64,000 bases of DNA from an uncultured Bacteroidota bacterium. Lineage in GTDB: Bacteria; Bacteroidota; Bacteroidia; Flavobacteriales; Flavobacteriaceae. Below are positions 31,218 through 40,676 of the stretch, piece by piece (the stretch's first letter is position 1; each line of letters starts with the position of its first letter). The notes beneath the pieces were generated by a model. That model saw only the letters and a list, made by a program, of their open reading frames with translations. It was not told where the DNA came from and made no database searches. The position numbers were made by a program, and so were the translations under genes. The stretch covers positions 62,001 to 126,000 of the forward strand of contig CACMJT010000004.1 of NCBI GenBank assembly GCA_902614065.1, read 5' to 3'.

Positions 31218-31400
31218 TTATTGCTCTAAAGAGTTCGGTATAATCTCAACCAACTCGTTTTCAATTATATTTATGTTAAATTCTATTGGATTGCAGCAAA
31301 CCTCACAATCTTCGATATAAGTTTGCGACAATAAAGATGGATCGACCATTTTTATTTGGTTTTCCCAACAATATGGACAAGTAAAATAAGATTCTAACAT
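31218..31400 (-). CDS. CPXCG-motif cysteine-rich protein
   Basis: 60 aa: YFTCPYCWENQIKMVDPS...QTYIEDCEVCCNPIEF; two CXXC pairs. Confidence 0.78.
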   Translation of the reverse strand: MLESYFTCPYCWENQIKMVDPSLLSQTYIEDCEVCCNPIEFNINIIENELVEIIPNSLEQ

Positions 31401-31412
31401 CTAAGAAATTTG

Positions 31413-31487
31413 GGTGGAAGACCGGGCTCGAACCGGCGACCTCCTGAACCACAATCAGGCGCTCTAACCAACTGAGCTACAACCACC
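31413..31487 (-). tRNA. tRNA-His (GTG)
   Basis: Minus strand GGTGGTTGTAGCTCAGTTGGTTAGAGCGCCTGATTGTGGTTCAGGAGGTCGCCGGTTCGAGCCCGGTCTTCCACC; anticodon GTG, extra 5' G opposite C73. Confidence 0.9.
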
Positions 31488-31501
31488 ATAAATTTGGATT
31501 T

Positions 31502-31529
31502 CAAATATAGATATATATGGAAAAACAAA
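31502..31529 (-). promoter_or_regulatory. Putative tRNA-His promoter (TTTG ... TATATTTG)
   Basis: Minus strand TTTG (31529-31526) and TATATTTG (31509-31502), 16-nt spacer (shorter than the usual 19-20). Confidence 0.4.
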
Positions 31530-31533
31530 AAAA

Positions 31534-32256
31534 TTATAATAAATCATTTAAAGTCTTAACACCAATAAGCTTGTTAGATATAAAACCTTCAGCGTGTTCA
31601 ACTCCAATGAGTCTACCAAAATCTGAGGACCTTGCAGTGATAGAATCTAAAAATTTTTCCGAACTAATAACTGTTTCTGGCTCTGAGCTTTTGGGGTTGT
31701 AGAATTGTGAGTCATAACTTAAAATAGCTTCCATCTTTTTATCAGCGTATTTAGAAATATCCACAACAAATGTAGGCTGTAGGTTTTTCCACTGTATATA
31801 ATGATATACATTTTTCGGTCTCCAGCGATTTTGAATATTATTATCTAGTTCTGTTCTAATTTTGACTAGACCACTTAAAAAAGAAGCGGAAACAACTAAT
31901 TTAGAGGCCTCAGCGTGATCTATATGTCTATCATCAGGAGCATTACAGATAATTATATCTGGTTGATATTTTCGAATAAGTTTGATGATTTCATACTGAC
32001 TATTTTCATCATTCTTGATAAAACCATCTTTCATACCCAAATTGAGCCTGAAATCTACACCAAGAATTTTAGATGCTTTATCAGTTTCATGTTTTCTTTT
32101 TTCAGCTGATCCCCTTGTTCCAAGCTCACCTGCTGTTAAATCGATAAGGCCAACGGTTTTTCCCTTTTCAATTTCACTTAAAATAGTACCCCCACATCCA
32201 AGCTCGATATCATCAGGGTGAGCTCCAAAGATAAGAATATCAATTTTAGGGGTCAT
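31534..32256 (-). CDS. bshB1: Bacillithiol biosynthesis deacetylase BshB1
   Basis: IDILIFGAHPDDIELGCGGTI, DLTAGELGTRGSAEKRKHET, DRHIDHAEASKLV. ATG at 32256 shares a base with the upstream gpx stop codon. Confidence 0.9.
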   Translation of the reverse strand: MTPKIDILIFGAHPDDIELGCGGTILSEIEKGKTVGLIDLTAGELGTRGSAEKRKHETDKASKILGVDFRLNLGMKDGFIKNDENSQYEIIKLIRKYQPDIIICNAPDDRHIDHAEASKLVVSASFLSGLVKIRTELDNNIQNRWRPKNVYHYIQWKNLQPTFVVDISKYADKKMEAILSYDSQFYNPKSSEPETVISSEKFLDSITARSSDFGRLIGVEHAEGFISNKLIGVKTLNDLL

Positions 32257-32807
32257 TAGCTCTTGATCCAATCGATAATTGATTGATCATCTGGTTTTGT
32301 TCTTGGTGAAACAGATCTTACGACAAAACCATCTTCATCAATTAGAAATTTTTGAAAATTCCAACTGACAGAGGAATCCAACTTTCCATTTTGACTCTTT
32401 TTAGTTAAGAATTTATACAATGGATGCATTGATGAACCTTTGACAGAGATCTTACTCATCATAGGAAAAGATACACCATAATTTTCTTTACAGAATTCAG
32501 CAATTTGATCATCAGTTCCTGGTTCTTGCCACAGAAAATTATTTGAGGGAAAACCAACAACAATAAAGTTTTTGTCTTTGTATTCTTTATATAATTTTTC
32601 TAATGCTTTGTATTGTGGAGTTAAGCCACATTTTGAGGCTGTATTAACTACCATTATTTTCTTGCCCTTCATGTTGTTAAAATCAAAATTCTTTCCATAT
32701 ATATCTGTTACAGAAAAGTCATGGATTGATTTGATCATTTTAGTGTCATTTTGGGACAATATAGTATTAAAAAAAAGAATCATGGTAAGTGGTATTATTT
32801 TGTACAT
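32256..32807 (-). CDS. Glutathione peroxidase family protein (predicted secreted)
   Basis: VNTASKCGLTPQYKALEKLYKEYKDKNFIVVGFPSNNFLWQEPG, SWNFQKFLIDEDG; N-terminal signal sequence MYKIIPLTMILFFNTILSQ. Confidence 0.92.
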   Translation of the reverse strand: MYKIIPLTMILFFNTILSQNDTKMIKSIHDFSVTDIYGKNFDFNNMKGKKIMVVNTASKCGLTPQYKALEKLYKEYKDKNFIVVGFPSNNFLWQEPGTDDQIAEFCKENYGVSFPMMSKISVKGSSMHPLYKFLTKKSQNGKLDSSVSWNFQKFLIDEDGFVVRSVSPRTKPDDQSIIDWIKS

Positions 32808-32816
32808 ATCTTATAA

Positions 32817-33098
32817 TTAAATGATTTCAGCAGTTAAGTTTGCTTCTATCATCTTCTTCACTCTAGGCTTTAAGTCAAAAAGTGTACCAGACTTGACTGA
32901 ACACTTACCTTTGTAATGAACAATTAACGCACATTGTTCAGCTTGTGTTGCTGAGTGATCGCAAACTTTAATCAAAATATCTATAACATGATCAAAAGTA
33001 TTGATGTCATCATTATAAAGTATAATTTCATGATAATCACTCTTGGATAAACTTTGCCCTTGGTCTTTTTTTGTTTTTTCTTTAACACTCATTACCAA
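32817..33098 (-). CDS. clpS: ATP-dependent Clp protease adaptor ClpS
   Basis: YHEIILYNDDINTFDHVIDILIKVCDHSATQAEQCALIVHYKGKCSVKSG. Confidence 0.92.
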   Translation of the reverse strand: MVMSVKEKTKKDQGQSLSKSDYHEIILYNDDINTFDHVIDILIKVCDHSATQAEQCALIVHYKGKCSVKSGTLFDLKPRVKKMIEANLTAEII

Positions 33099-33131
33099 CT
33101 AGTTATGAGCTAATTTACAATTTTAAAACAA

Positions 33132-33878
33132 CTATATAGAACTTATGATATCAAGGAATGCTTGCGAGTTTAATGAGGCACCTCCAACTAATCCACCATC
33201 AACATCAGGGCAACTGAAAATATCCTTAGAGTTATTAGGTTTAAGACTACCACCGTACACAATGGGTATACTTTCAGATATTTTTCCATATCGCAAATTT
33301 AAAAGAGCTCTAATGTGTTGATGTATTTCCTGTACTTGTTCTGAGCTAGCATTTTTTCCAGTACCAATAGCCCAAACTGGCTCATAAGCGATTACTAAAT
33401 TGTCTAGTTTGAAATCTGTTAAATCAAACAAAGTACTATTTAACTGATTTTCAATGACTTCATTTTGTTTGCCTTTTTCTCTCATTTCGAGAGTTTCTCC
33501 AATACAAAAAAATACTTCTAGATCATTTTTCGAACAATTATCCAATTTCATCCTCAAAACTTCATCATTTTCACCGTAAATTTTTCTTCTCTCAGAATGA
33601 CCAATAATAACACCATCTACTCCAACACTTTTTAACATATCAAGTGAAACTTCACCAGTGTAGGCTCCTTCATCTTTTTCTGATACGTTTTGTGCAATAA
33701 CTTTAATTGGTGTTGATTCACAGATATTTGAAATTTCATTTAAAAAAGGAAATGCTGGTGAGATATATACCTCACATCCAAATAACTTATTTGATTGCAA
33801 AATTTCTTGAACCAATCCAATTGAGGCATTCTTGTCTTTATTCATTTTCCAATTGCCGGCAACGATTTTTCTTCTCAT
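33132..33878 (-). CDS. tpiA: Triosephosphate isomerase
   Basis: RKIVAGNWKMNKD, VIIGHSERRKIYGE, VIAYEPVWAIGTGKNAS, YGGSLKPNN. Confidence 0.97.
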   Translation of the reverse strand: MRRKIVAGNWKMNKDKNASIGLVQEILQSNKLFGCEVYISPAFPFLNEISNICESTPIKVIAQNVSEKDEGAYTGEVSLDMLKSVGVDGVIIGHSERRKIYGENDEVLRMKLDNCSKNDLEVFFCIGETLEMREKGKQNEVIENQLNSTLFDLTDFKLDNLVIAYEPVWAIGTGKNASSEQVQEIHQHIRALLNLRYGKISESIPIVYGGSLKPNNSKDIFSCPDVDGGLVGGASLNSQAFLDIISSI

Positions 33879-33879
33879 G

Positions 33880-34932
33880 TTAATTAATTCTTGGATCTAG
33901 ATATTTGTAAATTTCATCTACAAATATATTAATCAAAATGAAAGAAAGACTTATAACTGTTACTGCTCCTATAATAACCGGGACGTCAAGATTATTTAAT
34001 GAATTAACAATTTCTCTGCCCAAACCATTCCACCCAAAAATATACTCGACAAATACTGAACCAGCCAATAAACTAGCAAACCAACCTGAAAGAGCAGTTA
34101 CAACAGGATTGAGAGAGTTTTTTAAACAATGATTTACAATGACTTTATATTTGGACAATCCTTTTGAGTAAGCTGTCAAAATATAATTCTGATTTAATGT
34201 TTGTATCATTGAGTTTCTCATTAGCATACTAATTATTGAAATTGGTCTTATTCCTAACACAATTGATGGAAGTATTAAATTTCTAAGTTTTAGTTCATAA
34301 TATTCACCTGAATCATTTAATTCATACAAGCTTCCAGTCATATTTAATTTAGTAATATCACTTAAAACATATCCAAAAATCCAAGCAAAAAATATTGCAC
34401 TTAAAAAAGACGGAACACTAATTCCAATTGTGCTTACAAATTGTATAAAATTGTCGGATATTGTGTCCCTGAACAAAGCACAATAAATACCTAAAATTAA
34501 TCCAAAAATTGTTGCAAATAATATTGAAGTAATTGCAAGGATTGCTGTGTTAGGAAATGTGTTGGCAATGATATTTGAAACCTTCTCCCCTCTTCTTTGA
34601 TAGGACTCCCCGAAATATGGAAATTTTATAACAAATACATAACCACCAACTTCAAAAATATTTATGTAGGAGTATTTATTTGAATCTAGGTAATTAAAAT
34701 CAGAATTGTTATTGGAATGTATTGAAATAGGAGATATATCATTCAAATAAAAAAAATATTGATGTATAACAGGCTTGTCAAAACCATATCTTGCATTAAT
34801 TGCCTCTAATTGTTCATCATCTTCATTTTGTCCCATCATCATTCTACCTGGATCTCCAGGCAAAACTTGAAATAGAAAAAAAATTAAGGTGATTACACCA
34901 AAAAGAGTAAATAAAATGTTTAAAATTTTCAT
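33880..34932 (-). CDS. ABC transporter permease, DppB/OppB-like
   Basis: ILFTLFGVITLIFFLFQVLPGDPGRMMMGQ, VEYIFGWNGLGREIVNSLNNLDVPVI. Confidence 0.85.
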   Translation of the reverse strand: MKILNILFTLFGVITLIFFLFQVLPGDPGRMMMGQNEDDEQLEAINARYGFDKPVIHQYFFYLNDISPISIHSNNNSDFNYLDSNKYSYINIFEVGGYVFVIKFPYFGESYQRRGEKVSNIIANTFPNTAILAITSILFATIFGLILGIYCALFRDTISDNFIQFVSTIGISVPSFLSAIFFAWIFGYVLSDITKLNMTGSLYELNDSGEYYELKLRNLILPSIVLGIRPISIISMLMRNSMIQTLNQNYILTAYSKGLSKYKVIVNHCLKNSLNPVVTALSGWFASLLAGSVFVEYIFGWNGLGREIVNSLNNLDVPVIIGAVTVISLSFILINIFVDEIYKYLDPRIN

Positions 34933-35471
34933 TTAAAATACTCAAGATGAATTAAAGCAAAAACAGAGTAGTTGATTATGTCATGATAATTTGCATCAAT
35001 GCCTTCACTAATTAATGTTTTTCCTTCATTATCCTCAATTTGTTTGATTCTAAAAATTTTTTGTAAAATTAGATCAGTCAAAGAGCTTACTCTCATCTCT
35101 TTCCAAGCTTCTCCATAATCATGATTTTTTTTTGATAGTAGGTCTTTAACTAAAACCTTTTGTTTATCATACTCATTAAGTGCAGTTTCAAGATCAAAAT
35201 CAGGTTCATCAGAAATCCCTCTTTCTATTTGAATAAGACACATGATTGAATAATTAATTAAACCTACAAACTCAACTTCTTGCCCCTCTTCAATTTTAGA
35301 TGTTTTATTGATCTGTATACCTCTTATTCTCTGGGCTTTTATATAAATTTGGTCAGTTAATGATGATAATCTTAAAATTCTCCAGGCAGCACCATAATCA
35401 TGCATCTTAGAAATAAAAATATTTTTACATTTTTCGATTATGTGATCAAAGTGATTTAGTGTATTTGACAA
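34929..35471 (-). CDS. DUF1599 domain protein
   Basis: Two repeated CK.IF.SK.HDYG.AWRILR.SSLTDQIYIKAQRIRGI modules. Confidence 0.8.
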   Translation of the reverse strand: MSNTLNHFDHIIEKCKNIFISKMHDYGAAWRILRLSSLTDQIYIKAQRIRGIQINKTSKIEEGQEVEFVGLINYSIMCLIQIERGISDEPDFDLETALNEYDKQKVLVKDLLSKKNHDYGEAWKEMRVSSLTDLILQKIFRIKQIEDNEGKTLISEGIDANYHDIINYSVFALIHLEYFK

Positions 35472-35525
35472 CGAAGCTTATTTTTACGTAAATTTCGAAA
35501 AAATAATCTAATTATACATTCTGAT

Positions 35526-36353
35526 TTGGAGATTAATATTAAAGGGAACCTGCTTGATTTGACTAAACCTAGAATAATGGGGATTTTAAATTTAACCCCT
35601 GATTCATTTTATGATGGTGGACTATACAACTCAGAAATAAAAATCGATAATCGAGTTGCTAAAATGATTGATGAAGGTGTGGATATCGTAGATGTCGGAG
35701 GCTACAGTTCAAGACCTGGTGCGAAAGATATAAGTATTGATGAAGAAATTAAAAGAGTTGTCCCAACTATTAAATTTTTAAAAAAAAAATACCCCGACTT
35801 AGTATTATCAATTGATACTTTCAGATCAGAGGTTGCTAAAAGCTGTCTTGATTTAGGTGTAGATATTGTTAATGATATAAGTGCAGGATGTATTGATGAA
35901 AAGATTTTTGATGTTGTTTCTGAATACAATTGTCCATACGTCATGATGCATATGAGGGGAAATCCTCAAAATATGCAAAATAAGCCAGAATATAAAAGTT
36001 TAATTAAAGAGCTCTTAAGTTTTTTTGCTAAAAGAATTTATTTAGCTCGTGAAAAAGGAATAATTGATATAATTATTGATCCAGGAATTGGATTTGGAAA
36101 AACTTTGGATCATAACTATACTATTATGAGAAAAATTGAAAACTTTAAACACTTAGATCTGCCCATTTTGGTTGGAATTTCAAGAAAATCTTTAATAACT
36201 AAATACCTAAATATTGATAAAAAGGATTCATTAAATGCAACCACTGCATTAAACATGTATCTTCTTGATAAAAAAATAAACATCTTAAGAGTTCATGACG
36301 TTAAAGAGGCAAAAGAGTGTATAATGCTTCACGAAAAAATAAAATCTTCATGA
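35526..36353 (+). CDS. folP: Dihydropteroate synthase (TTG start)
   Basis: RIMGILNLTPDSFYDGG, DIVDVGGYSSRPGA, VMMHMRGNPQNMQ, DIIIDPGIGFGKTLDHNY. Confidence 0.95.
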   Translation: MEINIKGNLLDLTKPRIMGILNLTPDSFYDGGLYNSEIKIDNRVAKMIDEGVDIVDVGGYSSRPGAKDISIDEEIKRVVPTIKFLKKKYPDLVLSIDTFRSEVAKSCLDLGVDIVNDISAGCIDEKIFDVVSEYNCPYVMMHMRGNPQNMQNKPEYKSLIKELLSFFAKRIYLAREKGIIDIIIDPGIGFGKTLDHNYTIMRKIENFKHLDLPILVGISRKSLITKYLNIDKKDSLNATTALNMYLLDKKINILRVHDVKEAKECIMLHEKIKSS

Positions 36354-36375
36354 TTTTGGTTAATTTTACAATAAG

Positions 36376-37167
36376 ATGGAAATAATTGATTTAATAAAGT
36401 CTACAATATTACCAATCATTGATGTAATACTGGTTGCAGTGATGTTGTACTATGCCTACAAACTTGTTAGAGGCACTGCGGCAATAATTGTTTTTAGAGG
36501 TTTTGTTATTATTTATATCATATGGTGGATAACTGATGTTTTAAATATGAATATTTTAAGTAGTATCCTTGGCGGATTTATTGGTGTTGGAGTTTTTGCT
36601 GTTATTATTGTTTTTCAACAGGAAATAAGGAAATTTTTACTTCTGTTGGGTTCGTCAAGAATTGCAAATAATAAATCTTTGTGGAAAAAGTTTACTTTAT
36701 TTTTCAAAATCACTAAGGAACAAGCTAAACTCAACATCAATGAATTTATAATTGCTTGTAATAAACTCAAAAAGACTAAGACAGGTGCTATTTTTGTGTT
36801 TGAAAGAAATAATAGTTTAGATTTTATAAAAGAGGATGGTGATAAGATAAACGCCGAGCTCTCATCAGCAATTATTGAAAGTATTTTTCACAAGAACAGC
36901 CCTCTTCACGATGGGGCTGTCATTGTCGTAGGAAATTTAATTGTATCCTCTAGGGTAACGCTCCCTATCTCTAAAAATAAAAAAATTAATAAATCCTTTG
37001 GACTTAGACATAAAGCTGCCATAGGAATATCTGAGGAGTCTGATGCATTGTGTGTTGTCATATCTGAGGAATCAGGCAAAATATCATACATTAAAAATGG
37101 GGACTTTTGTAATTACAAAAATGATGATGAATTAAAAGCTATGTTATCAGAAGATCTCAGTGAATAA
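36376..37167 (+). CDS. cdaA: Diadenylate cyclase (CdaA/DisA_N family)
   Basis: SAIIESIFHKNSPLHDGAVIVVGNLIVSSRVTLPIS, FGLRHKAAIGISEESDALCVVISEESGKIS. Confidence 0.93.
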   Translation: MEIIDLIKSTILPIIDVILVAVMLYYAYKLVRGTAAIIVFRGFVIIYIIWWITDVLNMNILSSILGGFIGVGVFAVIIVFQQEIRKFLLLLGSSRIANNKSLWKKFTLFFKITKEQAKLNINEFIIACNKLKKTKTGAIFVFERNNSLDFIKEDGDKINAELSSAIIESIFHKNSPLHDGAVIVVGNLIVSSRVTLPISKNKKINKSFGLRHKAAIGISEESDALCVVISEESGKISYIKNGDFCNYKNDDELKAMLSEDLSE

Positions 37168-38913
37168 CTCTTTTTTTTCAAATTGAACCTCATATAATTT
37201 CTTGTAATAGCCTTTTCTTGTAATCAGCTCACTGTGAGAACCAATCTCGATTATTTTTCCTGATTTCATCACGATAATTTTGTCTGCACTAATTATTGTA
37301 GATAATCTATGAGCAATTATTATTGATGTTTTATCTTGAATAAGTTTATTTGTGGCAAACTGTATTAATTCCTCAGTTTTAGAGTCAATGGATGAAGTTG
37401 CTTCATCTAAAATCAATATGTTTGGATTGGATACATAAGCTCTGAGAAATGAGATTATTTGTCTCTGCCCTTCAGAGAGCATCACCCCTCTTTCTTTTAC
37501 ATTGTAGTTTAGGCCACCAGGAAGTTTATTTATAAATTCTAAAACCCCTATATTTTTTGCAGCTTCCTCAACCTCTTTCTTAGAAATTTTTTCATTAAAA
37601 AGGGTTATATTATTAAAGATTGAGTCTGCAAACAAGAAAATATCTTGATTAACTAAGGAAATTGAGGAACGTAAGTCACTTATTTTATAATTTTTTATGT
37701 TTTTGTTATTAATTTTTATTACTCCATTCTCAAGATCGTATAATCTTAAAATCAATTTAATTATGGTAGACTTACCAGAGCCTGTGGCACCAACAATCGC
37801 AATTTTTTCGCCCTTTTTAATTGTCAGATTGATATCATTTAAAACATTATTATTCTTAACATATGAAAAATATACTTTTTCAAATTTTATATCACCATTA
37901 ATTTCTTCATTCTTTAGAGTGCCTTTGTCACTTATATTATGATCAGAGTCTAAAATTTCAAAAACTCTTTTTGCTGCAACCATTCCCATTTGTAGGGTGT
38001 TAAACTTATCTGCAATTTGTCTGAGTGGTCTGAAAAGCATTTGAGACAACTGTATGAATAAAAATATTGTACCCAAGCTGACGAAATTCTCTAGTTGTAT
38101 AATATTACTGCCTGCATACCAAACAATGAGACCAACGCTTATTGAAATCGAGATTTCAGCAATTGGAAAAAAAATAGAATTATACCAAACGGTTTTAAGC
38201 CATGCCTTTTTATGGCGCTCATTAATTTTTTTAAAGTTTTCACTCTCAATTTTTTGTCTATTAAATATTTGTATTTCTTTAATTCCTGATAATCTTTCTT
38301 GAACAAAAGAGTTTAAATTAGCAACCTCATTTCTAACATCGTTAAAAGCAACTTTCATTGCTCTTTGAAAAAGCCGTGTTGCTAGCACGACAAAAGGCAA
38401 AATAATAAGTATTATTAGAGAAAGTTGAACACTCAAAAAAATCATTACAATTAGCACTGAGAACATCAAAATTAAATCAGCAAAAATCATAAATAATCCT
38501 TGGCTAAAAATACTTGCAATCGTTTCCATGTCACTAACTGTTCTAGTCACTAATCTACCTACAGATGATTTATCATAATAAGACATTTTAAAATTTATAA
38601 TGGTTTTAAAAAGTTTTGTTCTAAGATCATACACAACTTTTTGACCGAGTAGATTGGTAAAATAAATAAAGAGGAATTGAAATATAACCTGAAAACATAA
38701 AACAGACAGCATCAATACAATAATGATTAGTAGTCCTTTGTAATCTCTAGGAGTGATATATTCATCCACAGCAATTTTTAAAAAGTATTGGTTTAATATT
38801 GATAAAAAAGAAATAATAATCGCAGAAAAGGAAACAAAAATAAAATTAAATTTATAGGGTTTTGCAAAACCAATTAGTCTGTTAAGGAGTTTGAGATTGA
38901 AGTTTTTTTTCAT
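37147..38913 (-). CDS. ABC exporter, fused permease/ATPase (MsbA-like)
   Basis: VGATGSGKSTIIKLILRLYD, MLSEGQRQIISFLRAYVSNPNILILDEATSSIDSKTE. Confidence 0.93.
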   Translation of the reverse strand: MKKNFNLKLLNRLIGFAKPYKFNFIFVSFSAIIISFLSILNQYFLKIAVDEYITPRDYKGLLIIIVLMLSVLCFQVIFQFLFIYFTNLLGQKVVYDLRTKLFKTIINFKMSYYDKSSVGRLVTRTVSDMETIASIFSQGLFMIFADLILMFSVLIVMIFLSVQLSLIILIILPFVVLATRLFQRAMKVAFNDVRNEVANLNSFVQERLSGIKEIQIFNRQKIESENFKKINERHKKAWLKTVWYNSIFFPIAEISISISVGLIVWYAGSNIIQLENFVSLGTIFLFIQLSQMLFRPLRQIADKFNTLQMGMVAAKRVFEILDSDHNISDKGTLKNEEINGDIKFEKVYFSYVKNNNVLNDINLTIKKGEKIAIVGATGSGKSTIIKLILRLYDLENGVIKINNKNIKNYKISDLRSSISLVNQDIFLFADSIFNNITLFNEKISKKEVEEAAKNIGVLEFINKLPGGLNYNVKERGVMLSEGQRQIISFLRAYVSNPNILILDEATSSIDSKTEELIQFATNKLIQDKTSIIIAHRLSTIISADKIIVMKSGKIIEIGSHSELITRKGYYKKLYEVQFEKKELFTEIF

Positions 38914-39660
38914 CTATTTTATTTTATTCCAATCATAATCAATATCAGTTAAAAACAACCCATGAGCGGGGGCGGAAAAACCAGCATTAGATCTATTTTT
39001 TTCTAATATAATTTTTTCAAAATTTTTTAATGAAATTCTTTTTCTTCCAACTTCAATTAATGTGCCGACAATCGCCCTTACCATACTTCTTAAAAATCTA
39101 TTTGCATTTATCTTAAAAATTATTAATCCTTTTTCCTCTATTAATTCAGCATAATTAATCTTGCACAGAAATGTCTTGACATCAGTTTTTGATTTTGAAA
39201 AACATTCAAAATCATCAAACTTTAAAAGTATTTTAGCAGCCTCATTCATTAATTTTAAATCCAACTTGTATTTACAAAAATAAGACTGATCAATTTTAAA
39301 AGGATCTTTATTCCGGTTTATATAATATTTGTATGTTCTGCTAATTGCGTCAAATCTTGCATGTGATTTGTCTTTGACTGGAAGTATTTCTTGTATTGAA
39401 ATATCTTTAGGCAAATAAAGGTTTATTCTTGTGAGAAAATCCTTTCCTTCAATTGAGTTTTTAGCATCAAAATGTGCATACATGCTGGTAGCATGTACCC
39501 CAGAATCAGTTCTTCCCGCACCAACAATAGTTATTTTATCTTTTGTAAGATTACTTATGCATTTTTCAATGGTTTCTTGAACGGAAATTTGACCTGGTTG
39601 AATTTGCCAACCGCAATAATTATTTCCTAGAAAAGAAATACGAATAAAATACCTCAACAA
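38914..39660 (-). CDS. truA: tRNA pseudouridine(38-40) synthase
   Basis: GNNYCGWQIQPGQISVQETIE, GAGRTDSGVHATSMYAHFD, RSMVRAIVGTLIEVGR. Confidence 0.95.
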   Translation of the reverse strand: MLRYFIRISFLGNNYCGWQIQPGQISVQETIEKCISNLTKDKITIVGAGRTDSGVHATSMYAHFDAKNSIEGKDFLTRINLYLPKDISIQEILPVKDKSHARFDAISRTYKYYINRNKDPFKIDQSYFCKYKLDLKLMNEAAKILLKFDDFECFSKSKTDVKTFLCKINYAELIEEKGLIIFKINANRFLRSMVRAIVGTLIEVGRKRISLKNFEKIILEKNRSNAGFSAPAHGLFLTDIDYDWNKIK

Positions 39661-39704
39661 TAATTTTTTTTGTAATATAACACAAGTATAGAATAATATT
39701 TGAT

Positions 39705-40223
39705 TTGAAAAAAATTTTACTTATGTCAGATACCCACGGGTATATTGATCATACTATATTAAAGTATGTGAAGGAATCAGATATAACAATTCACGCAGGT
39801 GATATTGGTAATGATAAATTAATTGATAATATTAGAAATCATACACTGTTTGTCGGTGTTTACGGAAACATTGATGATCACATAGTAAGATCAATTTTAA
39901 AAGAAAATGAAATAATTGAAATTGAGAATCATAAATTTTTAATCACTCACATTGCAGGTAAAAGCCCATCTTATAATCAAAAAACTAAAGAATTGATAAA
40001 CAACGAAAAGCCAAATATTCTCATATATGGTCACTCACATTTACTAAAGGTTGAGTTTGATAAAAGGCATAATTTAACAGCTATCAACCCTGGGGCAGCG
40101 GGAAAACACGGTTTTCACAAAAAACGTACAATGATTAGATTTAAAATAAGTTCTCAGGGTATGAAGGATATGGAAATAATTGATTTAGGTGATCGGGGAA
40201 AATTATCTGATGCGATTGGATGA
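39705..40223 (+). CDS. YfcE/MJ0936-type metallophosphoesterase (TTG start)
   Basis: LLMSDTHGYID, IHAGDIGN, VYGNIDDH, ILIYGHSHLLKVE, NPGAAGKHG. Confidence 0.88.
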   Translation: MKKILLMSDTHGYIDHTILKYVKESDITIHAGDIGNDKLIDNIRNHTLFVGVYGNIDDHIVRSILKENEIIEIENHKFLITHIAGKSPSYNQKTKELINNEKPNILIYGHSHLLKVEFDKRHNLTAINPGAAGKHGFHKKRTMIRFKISSQGMKDMEIIDLGDRGKLSDAIG

Positions 40224-40571
40224 ACCAATCAGTTCAATGTCTTTCTTAATATGCTTTGTAGCTAAGTAGGAAAAAATGCATGCAGTAAAAATTCCAAAAA
40301 CAATAAATGATGATTCTTCAAGATTTGTAAAAAAAGCAATGTAACATCCAAATATGAAATATAGAATACTAAAAGCTTTGATCATTTTTAGCTGTAAATT
40401 TTTCTTTTTGTGTAAAAAAATTGAAAATAAAAGAAAATTTCCGGAGCCTGCAGTCACTCCTCTACTAATGTCCATAAGATTGTCTTGGTAGCCATTGTAA
40501 ATTATAAATGCCATGATAACAAAGTTAACTGCTGATGAGATAAATAAATGAAGTGATTGTTTTCTAAACAT
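40203..40571 (-). CDS. Small integral membrane protein, unknown function
   Basis: 122 aa with about four hydrophobic segments; non-antisense for most of its length. Confidence 0.6.
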   Translation of the reverse strand: MFRKQSLHLFISSAVNFVIMAFIIYNGYQDNLMDISRGVTAGSGNFLLFSIFLHKKKNLQLKMIKAFSILYFIFGCYIAFFTNLEESSFIVFGIFTACIFSYLATKHIKKDIELIGSSNRIR

Positions 40572-40676
40572 TAAACATTAAAGTTAGCTAATTTCAGGAA
40601 AATTAAAAAAAGGTTGTATATTTACCGAGTTCTCAAAAACTTCTAGAGAATAATTTATCTCAATTCTTATTAAAAT

